42,001 nt of DNA from Actinomadura sp. BRA 177 (GCF_013372625.1 NZ_JABXFD010000620.1:1-42001), one strand, 5' to 3'; positions 1-8,061 are shown, counted from the first letter of the stretch. Notes: generated by a model not told the origin, from the letters alone. Translations and numbers: made by a program.

Positions 1-111
1 CCGTTGCACTCGGTCGAGATCGCCATCGGCGAACACCACATCACCGCCGAACCAACCATCCCCGCCGAGGCCAGAGACATCCTCAACAAACTCCCACCAC
101 CGGGGCACTAG
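1..111 (+). CDS. C-terminal tail of an unidentified protein (partial)
   Basis: An open frame enters from the left edge and ends at a TAG at 109-111, giving the last 36 residues (ending PPPGH). The tail is polar and contains a short strand-like stretch (VEIAIG) and then a Pro/Ala-rich helix. I do not recognise the family. The length and style would suit the end of a regulator, an integrase or a restriction-related protein, but nothing decides among these. Codon use has more A-ending codons (CCA, GAA) than the NRPS genes. Confidence 0.4.
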   Translation, partial: PLHSVEIAIGEHHITAEPTIPAEARDILNKLPPPGH

Positions 112-287
112 ACCTGTGAGAGTCAGGCCCGATACCCCCTGCGTAGAGCGCGCAACACCAACGCCTTCCCCTCATGGGCGCGGGAAGCCGCCGACCAGGT
201 CGTGGGCGCGCCTTCGCCCGCTCGGCGGCCACGCACCGCCGGGGGTCCCCGTGGTCTAGAGCACGCCCAGCACGCGATGTAGGCCGC

Positions 288-316
288 CTGACACCGTCCT
301 CATGCGGGCCTAGACT
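288..316 (+). promoter_or_regulatory. Promoter of the DinB-like gene, probably leaderless
   Basis: A -35-like CTGACA (288-293) and a -10-like TAGACT (311-316) are separated by 17 bp. The ATG of the gene lies at 325, about where transcription should begin, and no Shine-Dalgarno sequence precedes it. This fits a leaderless mRNA of the kind common in actinobacteria. The same arrangement, with a 16-bp spacer, recurs at 5981-6008 in front of the deleted gene copy, which supports it as a conserved functional unit. Confidence 0.5.
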
Positions 317-324
317 TGCCGGAC

Positions 325-864
325 ATGATCGTTCTGGATGAGGAAGGGCGCCCAGAGCCTCCGCTTACGGCCGGTGAAACCGCCACGCTCGTCGGGTTCC
401 TGGAGTACCAGCGCGCGACCCTGGCGTGGAAGTGCGCGGGACTGGACGCGGCCCGGCTGGCGGCGACGGTCGGCGCCTCCTCGATGACGCTGGGCGGGCT
501 GCTCAAGCACCTCGCCTGGATCGAGGAGTGCTGGTTCTCGCTGCGACTGCACGGCAACGACCTGCAGCCTCCATGGGACGCGGTCGACTGGCAGACCGAC
601 CCCGAGTGGCCATGGCATTCGGCCTCCGACGACTCACCCGACCAGTTGCGGACGATCTGGCAGGACGCCGCGGCCCGTTCGAGGGCCCTGGTCACAGAGG
701 CGCTGGACGATGGAGGGCTGGAGAGGTTGGCCCAGTGGAGTTGGGCCGACGGCGGGGTGCCGAGCCTGCGCTGGATCCTCTGCCACATGATCGAGGAGTA
801 CGCGCGGCACAACGGCCACGCTGACCTCCTCCGCGAATCCGTCGACGGCCTCACCGGCGAGTAG
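325..864 (+). CDS. DinB/DUF664 family protein, putative thiol- or metal-dependent enzyme
   Basis: This 179-residue protein has the DinB/DUF664 four-helix layout. His62 lies in a KHLAW segment after the first helix, and a C-terminal HMIEEYARHNGH segment carries His154, His162 and His165. The family places three histidines on a metal ion; actinobacterial members include mycothiol-dependent transferases and proteins of unknown role. The length is normal for the family. I chose ATG 325 over the in-frame TTG at 316 because the ATG and the bases after it are preserved in the damaged copy at 6017 while the TTG is not, and because the -10 element overlaps the TTG. The substrate cannot be read from the sequence. 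Confidence 0.75.
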   Translation: MIVLDEEGRPEPPLTAGETATLVGFLEYQRATLAWKCAGLDAARLAATVGASSMTLGGLLKHLAWIEECWFSLRLHGNDLQPPWDAVDWQTDPEWPWHSASDDSPDQLRTIWQDAAARSRALVTEALDDGGLERLAQWSWADGGVPSLRWILCHMIEEYARHNGHADLLRESVDGLTGE

Positions 865-1212
865 CGTCGGCGCGATGCTCCCGGATCTGCTTTGTGACCT
901 GCGGGCCGCCCTCCACACCCACGAGGGGCGGACCGGGTACGGAGATCCCGCCCCGCCCCGGAACGCGCCGAGAACATCCATCTCCCGGACGGCACGCCCA
1001 ATGCCGCGCAGAGCTGGGAGATCAGGGCCCGACTCCCAGCACGCAACCCCACGACCACGCCCGAGGCAGTTCGGGCGGGCGTCTGCTCTCCAGGTCCGCC
1101 CTCGGCGCACTCACACAAAACGCCCGTGCCTTTCCATCGGGGCGTGAATCCGGCGCCCATATCGCGGAGGTGTGAAAGCTGCACGGAAAGAGCGGCCGTA
1201 CGCGAGGAGTAC
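865..1212. other. 348-bp gap between two convergent genes, no gene seen
   Basis: This gap lies between the DinB-like gene and the 3' end of the NACHT gene. Short open frames exist on both strands, but they are rich in Arg/Pro with no family resemblance and look like products of high G+C. No strong terminator with a long perfect stem was recognised. A short CGTCT-AA-AGACG inverted repeat occurs at the very end of the NACHT frame (about 1217-1228). Confidence 0.4.
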
Positions 1213-4011
1213 TTAGCGTCTAAAGACGTCGTCGAGTTCCGTCACGATCGGATCCCAGAATTCGGCTACTTCATCATAGGACCGCTGACCGGGGGCCGCC
1301 TTGCCGCTATACCGGTAGGGCTCGGCGTCCTTGGTCATCTTTACCATGGTGGCGTTGGCGCTCTCGATGACCCGGTTGCGGGCAAGTACCTCCAGGGCTG
1401 CGGCCAGTGACATTGACGTCGCCAGGGAGCGTCCCTTGAGCTTCTCGCGGAAGACGCCGTACTCGGGATGGCCGTGCTTCTTGCTGAGGTTGACGAACCG
1501 GTTCACGAACTTTCTGCCGGGCGAGTACCTTTCGACTGTGCCTACCTCGATCGGCTTGCAATCTGAAAGTTGCAGCCAAGTCCCGTGATCCCGTGAAAGG
1601 TCGTGCAGCCGTTCGTACAACACCGGGCTGAGACTGCACCCCCGCATCGTGACCTTCGTGTCCCGCCCTAGGTCGAGTTGAGGGTTGTCAGCGCCTGCGC
1701 CGTGTACGTCGAGGATGCAGTTCTCCAGTTCGGCGCGGCCCCCTAGTACCAGTTCGTCTATCTGTGCCGAGAGCGAAACTCGCTCCCATTTGAGTGCACC
1801 GTCCAACCGAAGGGAACGCAACTCGGAGTCGACCACGTCCACGTCCACGATGTCGACGTTGTCGACGGTCAGGTCCGGGAACAGGCAAGAATCGATCCGG
1901 AGATTCTTGATGGTCGGCACGATGTCGGCGTTCACACTGATCGTGCACTGGCGGTCGGAAGCAGCGTCGAAGCCCACCAACTGCGTACCACCGCGCTGCT
2001 GTCCGTAGCGTAGGAGTAGCGCCAACGCTAGCGAACAGATGTATGAGGCGAGTTCTTCGGAAAAGTCCGCCTCAGCAGGTTCCGGGCCCAAGTACCTGGC
2101 GGTCTCCTCGACCGCGTCGGCAAGTTCCTCGCGATGCCAAAGGACGAAGTCCAGGCAGCTGGCGAAGGGAGGTGCCTCCTTCTGCTCACTGTGCTCCACG
2201 ATATTGTGTTCGATGCACCAGAGCACGAAATTCTCGTCCAGTTGGTGGTTCGGTACGAGAGACGAAATCAGCTCGTCCAGTACGGCTTGGGCAAGGAAGT
2301 AGTCGAAGTAGGCGCGGTGCCGGGTTGCGAACACCAGTCCCTTGGGCTGGTCGGGCTGAGTGTCGGCCAGGGTATGGCTGCGGATCGCCTCCACCACCAC
2401 GTCGACCGCGTGGGCGCACACCGCCTCCCGCTCTGACTCCGGCACGTGTGGCTCAGCTTCCGGCTCACCCAACTCCTCGATGATGATCTGCTGGAGTGTG
2501 AGCGGCTCTTCAGTTTCGGAGAAGCTGAACAAGCCATGTCGGAGACGCGCATAACGTTGATCCTCGGCGCTGTGCTTGAGTGCGTCCGTTCCGCCCCGCT
2601 GGGCGACCATCAGCACGATACGACGCAGGATTAGTTGCTGTAGTGCGGGAGTGAATGGATCCTTCCAGCGGTCAGCGAGTTGGGACTCGTACCCGTTGCC
2701 TCGCCAGCTCGGCAAGAATTTCTCGGTGTGCTCGCGCGTCAGGACTCGTTCTAGAATTTCGCCGAATATATTGGGTGAGCGCAGTTGGAAGGTGGCGGCT
2801 TCGTTGGCTCGCTTGGCATCGGGGATTGCCTCGATCATCTGGCAGAAGGCGTCGAGGAAGAGAGGGTGGCCTACCAGGGAGGCGATCTCTTCGTCGCCCG
2901 CGCCGACAAGCGCCTCTTTTGCCTGGGTCTCGAGCTGGTGGGCCCAACGTGCGGCATGGTCAGAACTGAGCCCGGTGCGTACTTGGATGTAACGGCGCCG
3001 TCCCTGTCGATTGAAGTAGCCGACCGTCAGGTAGGAGGCACGGTCACCGAGTTCATCGCGTACCAGCGGGTCGAGGTTGAGGTAGTAGTCGCGTGAACTG
3101 AGCACTCCGCGGGCACGGGGGCCGAAACTCTGGCCCAAGCGGTTGAGGAACATCCGGCTGCCCTCGCGAGCCTGTCCGCGTACGAGTTCGTCGAGGGCGT
3201 CCAGGACGGGAACGATTATGCCCTCTTCGATGAGCACCCTGATGTCCGCCAGTGGAAGGTGGATTCCCTGGGCAGACAGCCAGGTTTCCAATGCGTCCGT
3301 GTGCAGTAGCAGTGGGAGTTCCGCGTAGGCGGGGATGCCCACGCTCGGTTCGAACTCGGACTGTTTGGCCATACGGGAGGAGACCCGGCGCAAGAAGAAG
3401 GACTTGCCGATACCTCCCGGACCGAAAAGGACGGTCAGTCCCGGATGTGGATCGGGGCTGTCGTCCAGTAGCGCCCGTCCGGCCTCGTCGGCCTCTTGGT
3501 CGCTGCTTTCAACAGCATAGAGTGAAGGTGGGGTGTATCTTTTCTCGTCCTCAGGGCCGACCGGTGTGATCAGCCCTCGGAGTAGTGCGGCGCGAGCCTC
3601 GTCATCGATTTCGCCGGCTGCGTTGTGCAATCTCAGCCTGTCCACCCAGAGGTGGTAGACAGCGGATATGAGACGGGCTTTGACCCTGCCCGTGCCCGTA
3701 CGGTAAACCCGCGATGGCCATGCTCCCGGAAATATGACGGTGATCCTTGAAACCCGCCTATCCTCCACGCTCTGCTCGATTGCGAGGCGGTGCTCGCTCC
3801 ACCATCGCTTCTCAGCTGCGGCGCGTGCAGTCGGCGTGCCGTCCGCGACGATCATGATGTCAGACGTGCCGGGATCGCTGGAGGAAGGTAGGACGAGTCC
3901 GCCCGTGATCCCAGGACCGGAAAGATTCGGCAACACAGACATCTTGGGTTCGAGTCGTTGCAGCAGCCGGAACAGGGCTTCAGGGTCGGTAAGCGCCGTC
4001 GCTGGGTGCAT
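1213..4011 (-). CDS. NACHT-type STAND NTPase, candidate antiphage or signalling protein
   Basis: This 932-residue protein has a central NACHT/STAND NTPase. Its Walker A GPGGIGKS is at about 197-204, its Walker B (IVPVLDALDEL, with the NACHT-type DxxDE pattern) at about 266-276, and a sensor-like LSSRD near 305. The N-terminal ~180 residues form a separate domain I cannot name. The C-terminal half is helical, then from about 700 carries irregular strand-rich repeats (NLRIDSCLFPDLTVDNV-like) resembling a beta-helix or pentapeptide-type sensor. STAND proteins with effector-NTPase-sensor layout act in bacterial antiphage defence; that role here is inference. The ATG at 4011 is preferred over an upstream GTG at 4050 because AAGGGGG sits 5 bases before it. 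The gene stands alone and uses a less biased codon set than the NRPS genes, consistent with horizontal acquisition. Confidence 0.75.
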   Translation of the reverse strand: MHPATALTDPEALFRLLQRLEPKMSVLPNLSGPGITGGLVLPSSSDPGTSDIMIVADGTPTARAAAEKRWWSEHRLAIEQSVEDRRVSRITVIFPGAWPSRVYRTGTGRVKARLISAVYHLWVDRLRLHNAAGEIDDEARAALLRGLITPVGPEDEKRYTPPSLYAVESSDQEADEAGRALLDDSPDPHPGLTVLFGPGGIGKSFFLRRVSSRMAKQSEFEPSVGIPAYAELPLLLHTDALETWLSAQGIHLPLADIRVLIEEGIIVPVLDALDELVRGQAREGSRMFLNRLGQSFGPRARGVLSSRDYYLNLDPLVRDELGDRASYLTVGYFNRQGRRRYIQVRTGLSSDHAARWAHQLETQAKEALVGAGDEEIASLVGHPLFLDAFCQMIEAIPDAKRANEAATFQLRSPNIFGEILERVLTREHTEKFLPSWRGNGYESQLADRWKDPFTPALQQLILRRIVLMVAQRGGTDALKHSAEDQRYARLRHGLFSFSETEEPLTLQQIIIEELGEPEAEPHVPESEREAVCAHAVDVVVEAIRSHTLADTQPDQPKGLVFATRHRAYFDYFLAQAVLDELISSLVPNHQLDENFVLWCIEHNIVEHSEQKEAPPFASCLDFVLWHREELADAVEETARYLGPEPAEADFSEELASYICSLALALLLRYGQQRGGTQLVGFDAASDRQCTISVNADIVPTIKNLRIDSCLFPDLTVDNVDIVDVDVVDSELRSLRLDGALKWERVSLSAQIDELVLGGRAELENCILDVHGAGADNPQLDLGRDTKVTMRGCSLSPVLYERLHDLSRDHGTWLQLSDCKPIEVGTVERYSPGRKFVNRFVNLSKKHGHPEYGVFREKLKGRSLATSMSLAAALEVLARNRVIESANATMVKMTKDAEPYRYSGKAAPGQRSYDEVAEFWDPIVTELDDVFRR

Positions 4012-4392
4012 GAAATCCCCCTTGATGTCACAGAGCAGCAAGGGTGACACGCTTCGTCGGGCTGGGCGGGAAGTTCGGAAGAGTGGCCAGATGTGACATC
4101 CCGGTAAACCCAGGACGGGGAGAAGGAGTCGGCTCTATGGTGCGAATGCCATGGGCAACTTGACGGGTCAGAAGCCGCACCCGCCGCGACATGGCGTGGC
4201 GCTGGAACCACTATGAACACCCGGCTGGCCGAGGTCCGTAACGCGGTCGGCTGCCTCGGCGCCGGACATGACGACGCCGGCTCGGTATCAAGATCGTGGG
4301 CTGGCAGTGGTGCGTGGCACGCGGCGGGAGTCGGCGCAAGGTTGTCCCTCGCGGTGCTCGGTTCGCCGGCGCGACAGTCGTTCCTTCCGTGG
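4012..4392. other. 381-bp gap with no recognisable gene
   Basis: The gap separates the NACHT gene start from the 3' end of the tetR-like gene; both are on the minus strand. It should hold the NACHT promoter. Apart from the ribosome-binding sequence at 4017-4023 I could not identify a convincing -35/-10 pair. The open frames in it look like antisense or out-of-frame artefacts. Confidence 0.35.
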
Positions 4393-5022
4393 TCAGGTGG
4401 GGAGGGTTGCGGAGACTAGTTGGCGGATGGTGGGGAGGTCCACGGCGGTGGGGAGTGACTGCTCGTCGGGGTCGTCCTTGAGTGCGTCCTCGACGTTGAG
4501 GAGTGTGCGGAACAGGCGGGGGAGGACGGTGCGGGACAGCAGGTCCTCCGCGAGGGGCGCGGCGTCCAGGGTGTAGTGCTCGGCCAGGTAGGCGGTCAGG
4601 ATGTCCTGGGTGGTGGCGAAGATGGCGTCGAAGTAGGCGCTTGAGCTGCCGGGCAGGCGTTCGGCTTCGGCGATGCACAGGCGGCAGGTGCGGACCTGGG
4701 CCTCCCACGTCATCAGTTGCAGGAAGCGTCCGCAGAAGAGGGTCACCGCCTCGGCCGGGTCGCCGGCGTAGGCGTCCGGGGTCTTGAGTTTGACCAGGTA
4801 CAGCTCGCGGATGAGGTCCAGGACGGCGAGGAACAGCTTGTCCTTGCTCTCGAAGTGCGCGTAAAGCGACCGCTTGGACGTTCCGGCGCGCGCCGCGACG
4901 GTGTCCATCGACGCCCGTTCGTAGCCGGTCTCCAGGAAGACGTCCTTGGCCACGAACAGGATGTGGCGGCGCAGCTCCGCACCGCGCCGCTGCCGACTCC
5001 GGGTCGCGCCTTCTGGGCTCAT
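4393..5022 (-). CDS. TetR/AcrR family transcriptional repressor
   Basis: This 209-residue protein is of normal TetR length. Residues 15-65 form the helix-turn-helix: RRHILFVAKDVFLETGYERAS leads into TVAARAGTSKRSLYAHFESKDKLF, the classic TetR recognition pattern. The rest is the variable helical ligand-binding and dimerisation domain. The ATG at 5022 has GAGGA about 9 bases upstream. The gene is divergent from the NmrA-like oxidoreductase gene at 5091, with only 68 bp between start codons and a palindrome in the gap. This is the usual layout for a repressor that controls its neighbour and itself. The ligand is unknown. Confidence 0.9.
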   Translation of the reverse strand: MSPEGATRSRQRRGAELRRHILFVAKDVFLETGYERASMDTVAARAGTSKRSLYAHFESKDKLFLAVLDLIRELYLVKLKTPDAYAGDPAEAVTLFCGRFLQLMTWEAQVRTCRLCIAEAERLPGSSSAYFDAIFATTQDILTAYLAEHYTLDAAPLAEDLLSRTVLPRLFRTLLNVEDALKDDPDEQSLPTAVDLPTIRQLVSATLPT

Positions 5023-5041
5023 CGGGTTGCGTCCTCAAAAA

Positions 5042-5062
5042 TAAACGGTACGGTAGAGTTTA
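5042..5062. promoter_or_regulatory. Probable TetR operator between divergent genes
   Basis: This 21-bp imperfect palindrome has outer arms TAAAC and GTTTA, inner TAC/GTA pairs and a central G, so 8 of 10 positions per half-site pair. It lies between the start codons of the tetR-like gene (5022) and the NmrA-like gene (5091). Position, size and symmetry fit an operator for the TetR product. Binding is inferred. Confidence 0.6.
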
Positions 5063-5090
5063 CTTGTTGGCCTGCCGCTGGAGGGGCGTC

Positions 5091-5984
5091 ATGATCGTCA
5101 TAACCACTCCCACCGGAAACATCGGGCACCAGGTCCTCGACACCGTTCTCGCCGCCGACCGGCCGGTCCGCGTCATCGCGCGCGATCCGGCCAAGCTGCC
5201 CGCCGGCGTCCGCGAACGGGTCGAGGTCGTCCAAGGGTCGCACGGCGATGCGCAGGTCGTCGCCCGGGCCTTCGACAGTGCCGACGCCGTGTTCTGGCTG
5301 CTGCCGCCCGACCCCCGCGCCGCCAGTGTGGACGAAGCCTTCGCAGGCTTCACCAGGCCCGCGGCGGAGGCGATGCGCAGCCACGGAGTCAAGCGGGTCG
5401 TGGACGTCAGCGCCCTCGGCCGCGACACGCCCTACGCGGGCAAGGCCGGGCACGTGACCGGATCGCTGGCCATGGACGACTTGATCGCCGGCACCGGTGT
5501 CGCCTTCCGTGCGCTGGCCGCGTCCGGCTTCATGGACAACGTGCTGCGCCAGGTCCGGACGATCAAGGAGCAGGGCCGGTTCTTCGACGTGATCTCTCCC
5601 GACCGCGAACTGCGCGTCGTCGCCACGCGGGACATCGCCGCCGTCGCCGCCCGCCTGCTGCTCGACACCACCTGGACCGGCCGGGAAGGGGTCCCGCTGC
5701 TGGGCCCCGAGAACCTGTCCTACAACGACATGGCCGCCGTCATTTCAGAGGTGCTCGGAACCTCCGTCCAGTACGAGCAGGTCCCCGGCCGGGCCCTCGA
5801 AGAGCAGCTCACCGGCCGCGGCATGTCCGGCGCCATGGTCCAGAGCATGCTCGACATGATGACCGCCAAGGAGAACGGCCTGGACGACGCGATCGTCCGC
5901 ACGCCCCAGCACGCGACCGACACCCCCACCACCTTCCGGCAGTGGTGCGACTACGCCCTCAAACCAGCAGTGCAGGCCGCCTGA
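5091..5984 (+). CDS. NmrA-like NAD(P)-binding oxidoreductase (atypical SDR)
   Basis: This 297-residue protein begins with a Rossmann fold. The nucleotide-binding motif TPTGNIG is at residues 6-12, and VIARDPAKL follows the second strand, as in NmrA/quinone oxidoreductase 2-type proteins. The full domain is present, with HGVKRVVDVSALG around residue 105 in the region where classical SDRs hold the catalytic Ser. No YxxxK is evident, as is usual for atypical SDRs. ATG 5091 is chosen because GGAGGGG (5080-5086) precedes it; the TTG at 5064 lies inside the operator region. The gene is divergent from the TetR gene and is its likely target. Such pairs often respond to electrophiles or redox stress, which is inference. 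Confidence 0.85.
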   Translation: MIVITTPTGNIGHQVLDTVLAADRPVRVIARDPAKLPAGVRERVEVVQGSHGDAQVVARAFDSADAVFWLLPPDPRAASVDEAFAGFTRPAAEAMRSHGVKRVVDVSALGRDTPYAGKAGHVTGSLAMDDLIAGTGVAFRALAASGFMDNVLRQVRTIKEQGRFFDVISPDRELRVVATRDIAAVAARLLLDTTWTGREGVPLLGPENLSYNDMAAVISEVLGTSVQYEQVPGRALEEQLTGRGMSGAMVQSMLDMMTAKENGLDDAIVRTPQHATDTPTTFRQWCDYALKPAVQAA

Positions 5985-6089
5985 CGCCGTCCTAGGCGGA
6001 CCTAGACTTTCCGGACATGATCGTTCTGGATGAGGAAGGGCGCCCCGAGCCTCCGCTTACGCCCCTCACCGGCGAGTAGCGTCGGCGCG
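5974..6089 (+). pseudogene. Internally deleted second copy of the DinB-like gene with its promoter
   Basis: Bases 5974-6061 repeat 281-370 with few changes: the promoter (-35 CTGACG at 5981-5986, -10 TAGACT at 6003-6008), the ATG (6017-6019) and the first 15 codons. The sequence then jumps to the last codons of the gene (LTGE, stop TAG 6077-6079) and the bases just beyond it. About 480 bp of the middle is missing. In the intact copy the sequence ACGGCC occurs at both ends of the missing segment, so deletion between 6-bp repeats is likely. The join is in frame and would encode only 20 residues. The -35 overlaps the stop codon of the NmrA-like gene. Confidence 0.8.
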
Positions 6090-6778
6090 TGGGAGTCGAG
6101 CGGGCGCCGGTGCATCATTCGGTTTCGACATGGCGGCAGCCCCTACTGCCGCCGGTCTCGGCTCGGCGAAGCGCGATCACCGAGCGGGTCGCGGCGCGTG
6201 TCGCCTCCCGGGGCGGCGTTCGTCTGCGGGTGGCGATCGACGGGCTGACCGCTGCCGGGAAGACGAGCTTTGGACACGAACTGGCCGAGCGGATCAGCGC
6301 CGCCGGGCGGCCGGTGCTCAGGGCGAGCCTGGACGACTTCTCCGGGGAGGGCTACTACCGCAATGCCTTCGACTATGCGGCCGCCAAGGCGCTGCTCCTG
6401 GAACCGTCCGCGCCGCACGGTTCGGGACGGTGCGCACTGTGCAGCATCGATCCGTTGACGCAGCGCGACCACTCAGCGGTCACCGTTCAGGCACCATCCG
6501 ACGCGGTGCTCATCGTTGACGGGGTCTTCGCGTTCCGCCCGGAGATCAATGAGCACTGGGACCTGCGGATCTGGCTGGACGTCGACCCGGAACTGGCCGG
6601 CCGGCGGGGCATTGCCCGGGACGAGGCCATGGAAGGCGCTGAGGCGGAGGCTTTGCACCGCGACCGGTACGTGCCTGCCGAGCGCCTCTACATGGCCGAG
6701 GTCGATCCGGTCGGACTGGCGCAGGTGGTCATCGACAACACCGCGTTCGGCCGTCCCAGGATCGTCCGGCTTCGGTAG
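6089..6778 (+). CDS. Uridine-kinase-like P-loop protein
   Basis: This protein of about 229 residues has a Walker A loop GLTAAGKTS at 52-60, preceded by a hydrophobic strand RLRVAID. LRASLDDF follows near residue 85 and VLIVDGVFAF near 147, the pattern of the uridine kinase/phosphoribulokinase-like NTPases common in actinobacteria. The family phosphorylates nucleosides or related small molecules; the real substrate of these short homologues is unknown. The start is uncertain: GTG 6089 lies right after the deleted DinB copy, and GTG 6110 is also possible, since homologues usually begin close to the ITERVAARV helix. It sits 9 bp before the Nudix gene and is probably co-transcribed with it. Confidence 0.75.
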   Translation: MGVERAPVHHSVSTWRQPLLPPVSARRSAITERVAARVASRGGVRLRVAIDGLTAAGKTSFGHELAERISAAGRPVLRASLDDFSGEGYYRNAFDYAAAKALLLEPSAPHGSGRCALCSIDPLTQRDHSAVTVQAPSDAVLIVDGVFAFRPEINEHWDLRIWLDVDPELAGRRGIARDEAMEGAEAEALHRDRYVPAERLYMAEVDPVGLAQVVIDNTAFGRPRIVRLR

Positions 6779-6787
6779 GTTGCGGGG

Positions 6788-7222
6788 ATGCTGGTTCGGG
6801 TCACAGGGTTCCTTGTCGAGGACGGGTGCATTCTGGTGCTCGATCAGGACACCGATACCGGACGGTCGTGGTCGTTGCCCGGTGGGAAGGTCGAGGAGGG
6901 CGAGCCCCTGGGCGATGCGCTGGTCCGGGAGATGCGTGAGGAGACAGGGCTGGACGTCGAGGTCGGACGGCTGCTCTACGTCTGCGACCACCTGCCGGAC
7001 GGAGGTGCGCACGTCCTTCACGTCACCCTCGAGACCCGGCGCCTCGGCGGGACGGTCGGCGCGGTCGCGGGTAGGGACACCAGGACGATCCGCGCAGTGA
7101 AGTTCGTCCAGCTCGATGACCTCCCGGGCCTTGGGTTTGCCGAGCGGTTCGTGGAACTGGCCCGCGCCGGGTGGCCCGGCGCGGGCTCGTACATGGGATC
7201 GAAGGCCAACATCGGGCTCTGA
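6788..7222 (+). CDS. Nudix hydrolase
   Basis: This 144-residue protein carries a complete Nudix box from Gly33 to Leu55. It fits G-x5-E-x7-REUxEExGU, with REMREETGL as its catalytic helix. Members hydrolyse nucleoside diphosphates linked to other groups, often for clearing damaged nucleotides. The size is typical and no extra domain is present. The start ATG is 9 bp after the kinase-like gene, so the two probably form an operon. Its stop codon abuts the stop of the convergent SDR gene: bases 7220-7222 and 7223-7225 are back to back, leaving no room for a separate terminator. Confidence 0.9.
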   Translation: MLVRVTGFLVEDGCILVLDQDTDTGRSWSLPGGKVEEGEPLGDALVREMREETGLDVEVGRLLYVCDHLPDGGAHVLHVTLETRRLGGTVGAVAGRDTRTIRAVKFVQLDDLPGLGFAERFVELARAGWPGAGSYMGSKANIGL

Positions 7223-7972
7223 TCACTGGGCGGTCCAGCCGCCGTCCACGGGGAGGAGGGCGCCGGTGATGAAGCTGGACGCGTCCGAGACCAGGAAGGC
7301 GACGGTTTCGGCGACCTCCTCCGGGCGGCCGATGCGGCCGATGGGATGGGCCGGGCCGAACGAGGCGAGCATCTCGCGGCCGTTCTCCACGACGCCTTCC
7401 ATGATGTCGGTGTCGATCACGCCCGGTAGGACGGCGTTGGAGCGGATCCCCTTGGGCCCGCCCTCGATGGCCAGCACGCGGGTCATCTGGGCCAGAGCCC
7501 CCTTGGACGCGGCGTAGGCGGTCTGCGTCTCGAAGGCGACGACCGAGGAGACGGAGGCGATCGAGACGATCGCGCCGCCTCCGCCGGCCTCCATGACGCG
7601 GAATGCCTCGCGGGCCTGGACGAAGTTGCCGCGCGCGTTGACGCGCAGGATGCCCTCGAAGTCGTCGACGGTCGTCTCGGTGATCGGCTTGTTGAGGGTG
7701 CGGCCCGCGTTGTTGACGAGGATGTCGAGCCGTCCGAAGCGGTCGAGGGCGAGTTGCATGGTGGAGCGGGCGAGGTCCTCGTCGGCGACGTCGCCGACCA
7801 GGGGCGCGACGTCGGTGGAGGCCAGGTCCTTCACGGTGGGGGAGCGGTCGGTGACTACCAGGCGGGCGCCGCGGTCGCGCAGGAGGAGCGCGGTGGCGCG
7901 GCCGATGCCGCGTGCGGCGCCGGTCACGACGGCGACGCGGTCGGTGAGGTCCCAGGTGTGTGAGAGTGACAT
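7223..7972 (-). CDS. Short-chain dehydrogenase/reductase
   Basis: This 249-residue classical SDR has the cofactor motif TGAARGIG at residues 17-24, NNAG at 87-90, a catalytic Ser in the SIASVSS stretch near 140, Tyr153 and Lys157 (YAASK), and the C-terminal VDGGW typical of FabG-like members. It should oxidise or reduce an alcohol/ketone with NAD(P)(H); an Asp after the second strand (VVTDRS) suggests a preference for NAD(H). The ATG at 7972 has GGAG close upstream. It is divergent from the XRE-family regulator gene, with a strong inverted repeat between them, so it is the likely target of that regulator. Confidence 0.9.
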   Translation of the reverse strand: MSLSHTWDLTDRVAVVTGAARGIGRATALLLRDRGARLVVTDRSPTVKDLASTDVAPLVGDVADEDLARSTMQLALDRFGRLDILVNNAGRTLNKPITETTVDDFEGILRVNARGNFVQAREAFRVMEAGGGGAIVSIASVSSVVAFETQTAYAASKGALAQMTRVLAIEGGPKGIRSNAVLPGVIDTDIMEGVVENGREMLASFGPAHPIGRIGRPEEVAETVAFLVSDASSFITGALLPVDGGWTAQ

Positions 7973-8015
7973 GACTCCGACGGTGGCGAAACCGCCCGGA
8001 AAGAGGCAGGCCGCG

Positions 8016-8046
8016 ACGTTCCTGGGAGTAGCGCACCCAGGAACGT
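8016..8046. promoter_or_regulatory. Perfect 11-bp inverted repeat, probable operator
   Basis: ACGTTCCTGGG (8016-8026) and its exact complement CCCAGGAACGT (8036-8046) flank a 9-bp spacer. The two half-sites are 20 bp apart centre to centre, about two turns of DNA. They lie between the divergent SDR (7972) and XRE regulator (8074) genes, 28 bp upstream of the regulator start. This placement fits a site bound by the regulator to control both genes. Confidence 0.6.
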
Positions 8047-8061
8047 GGACAACCCGCGACC

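Noticed and set aside
875..1175. Small plus-strand frames after the DinB-like gene
   Set aside because: Arg/Pro-rich with no recognisable fold, two overlapping frames of equal quality, and no ribosome-binding site.
4211..5038. A 275-codon minus-strand frame overlapping the TetR gene
   Set aside because: It is out of frame with the clear TetR protein and has a low-complexity Arg/Pro/His composition.
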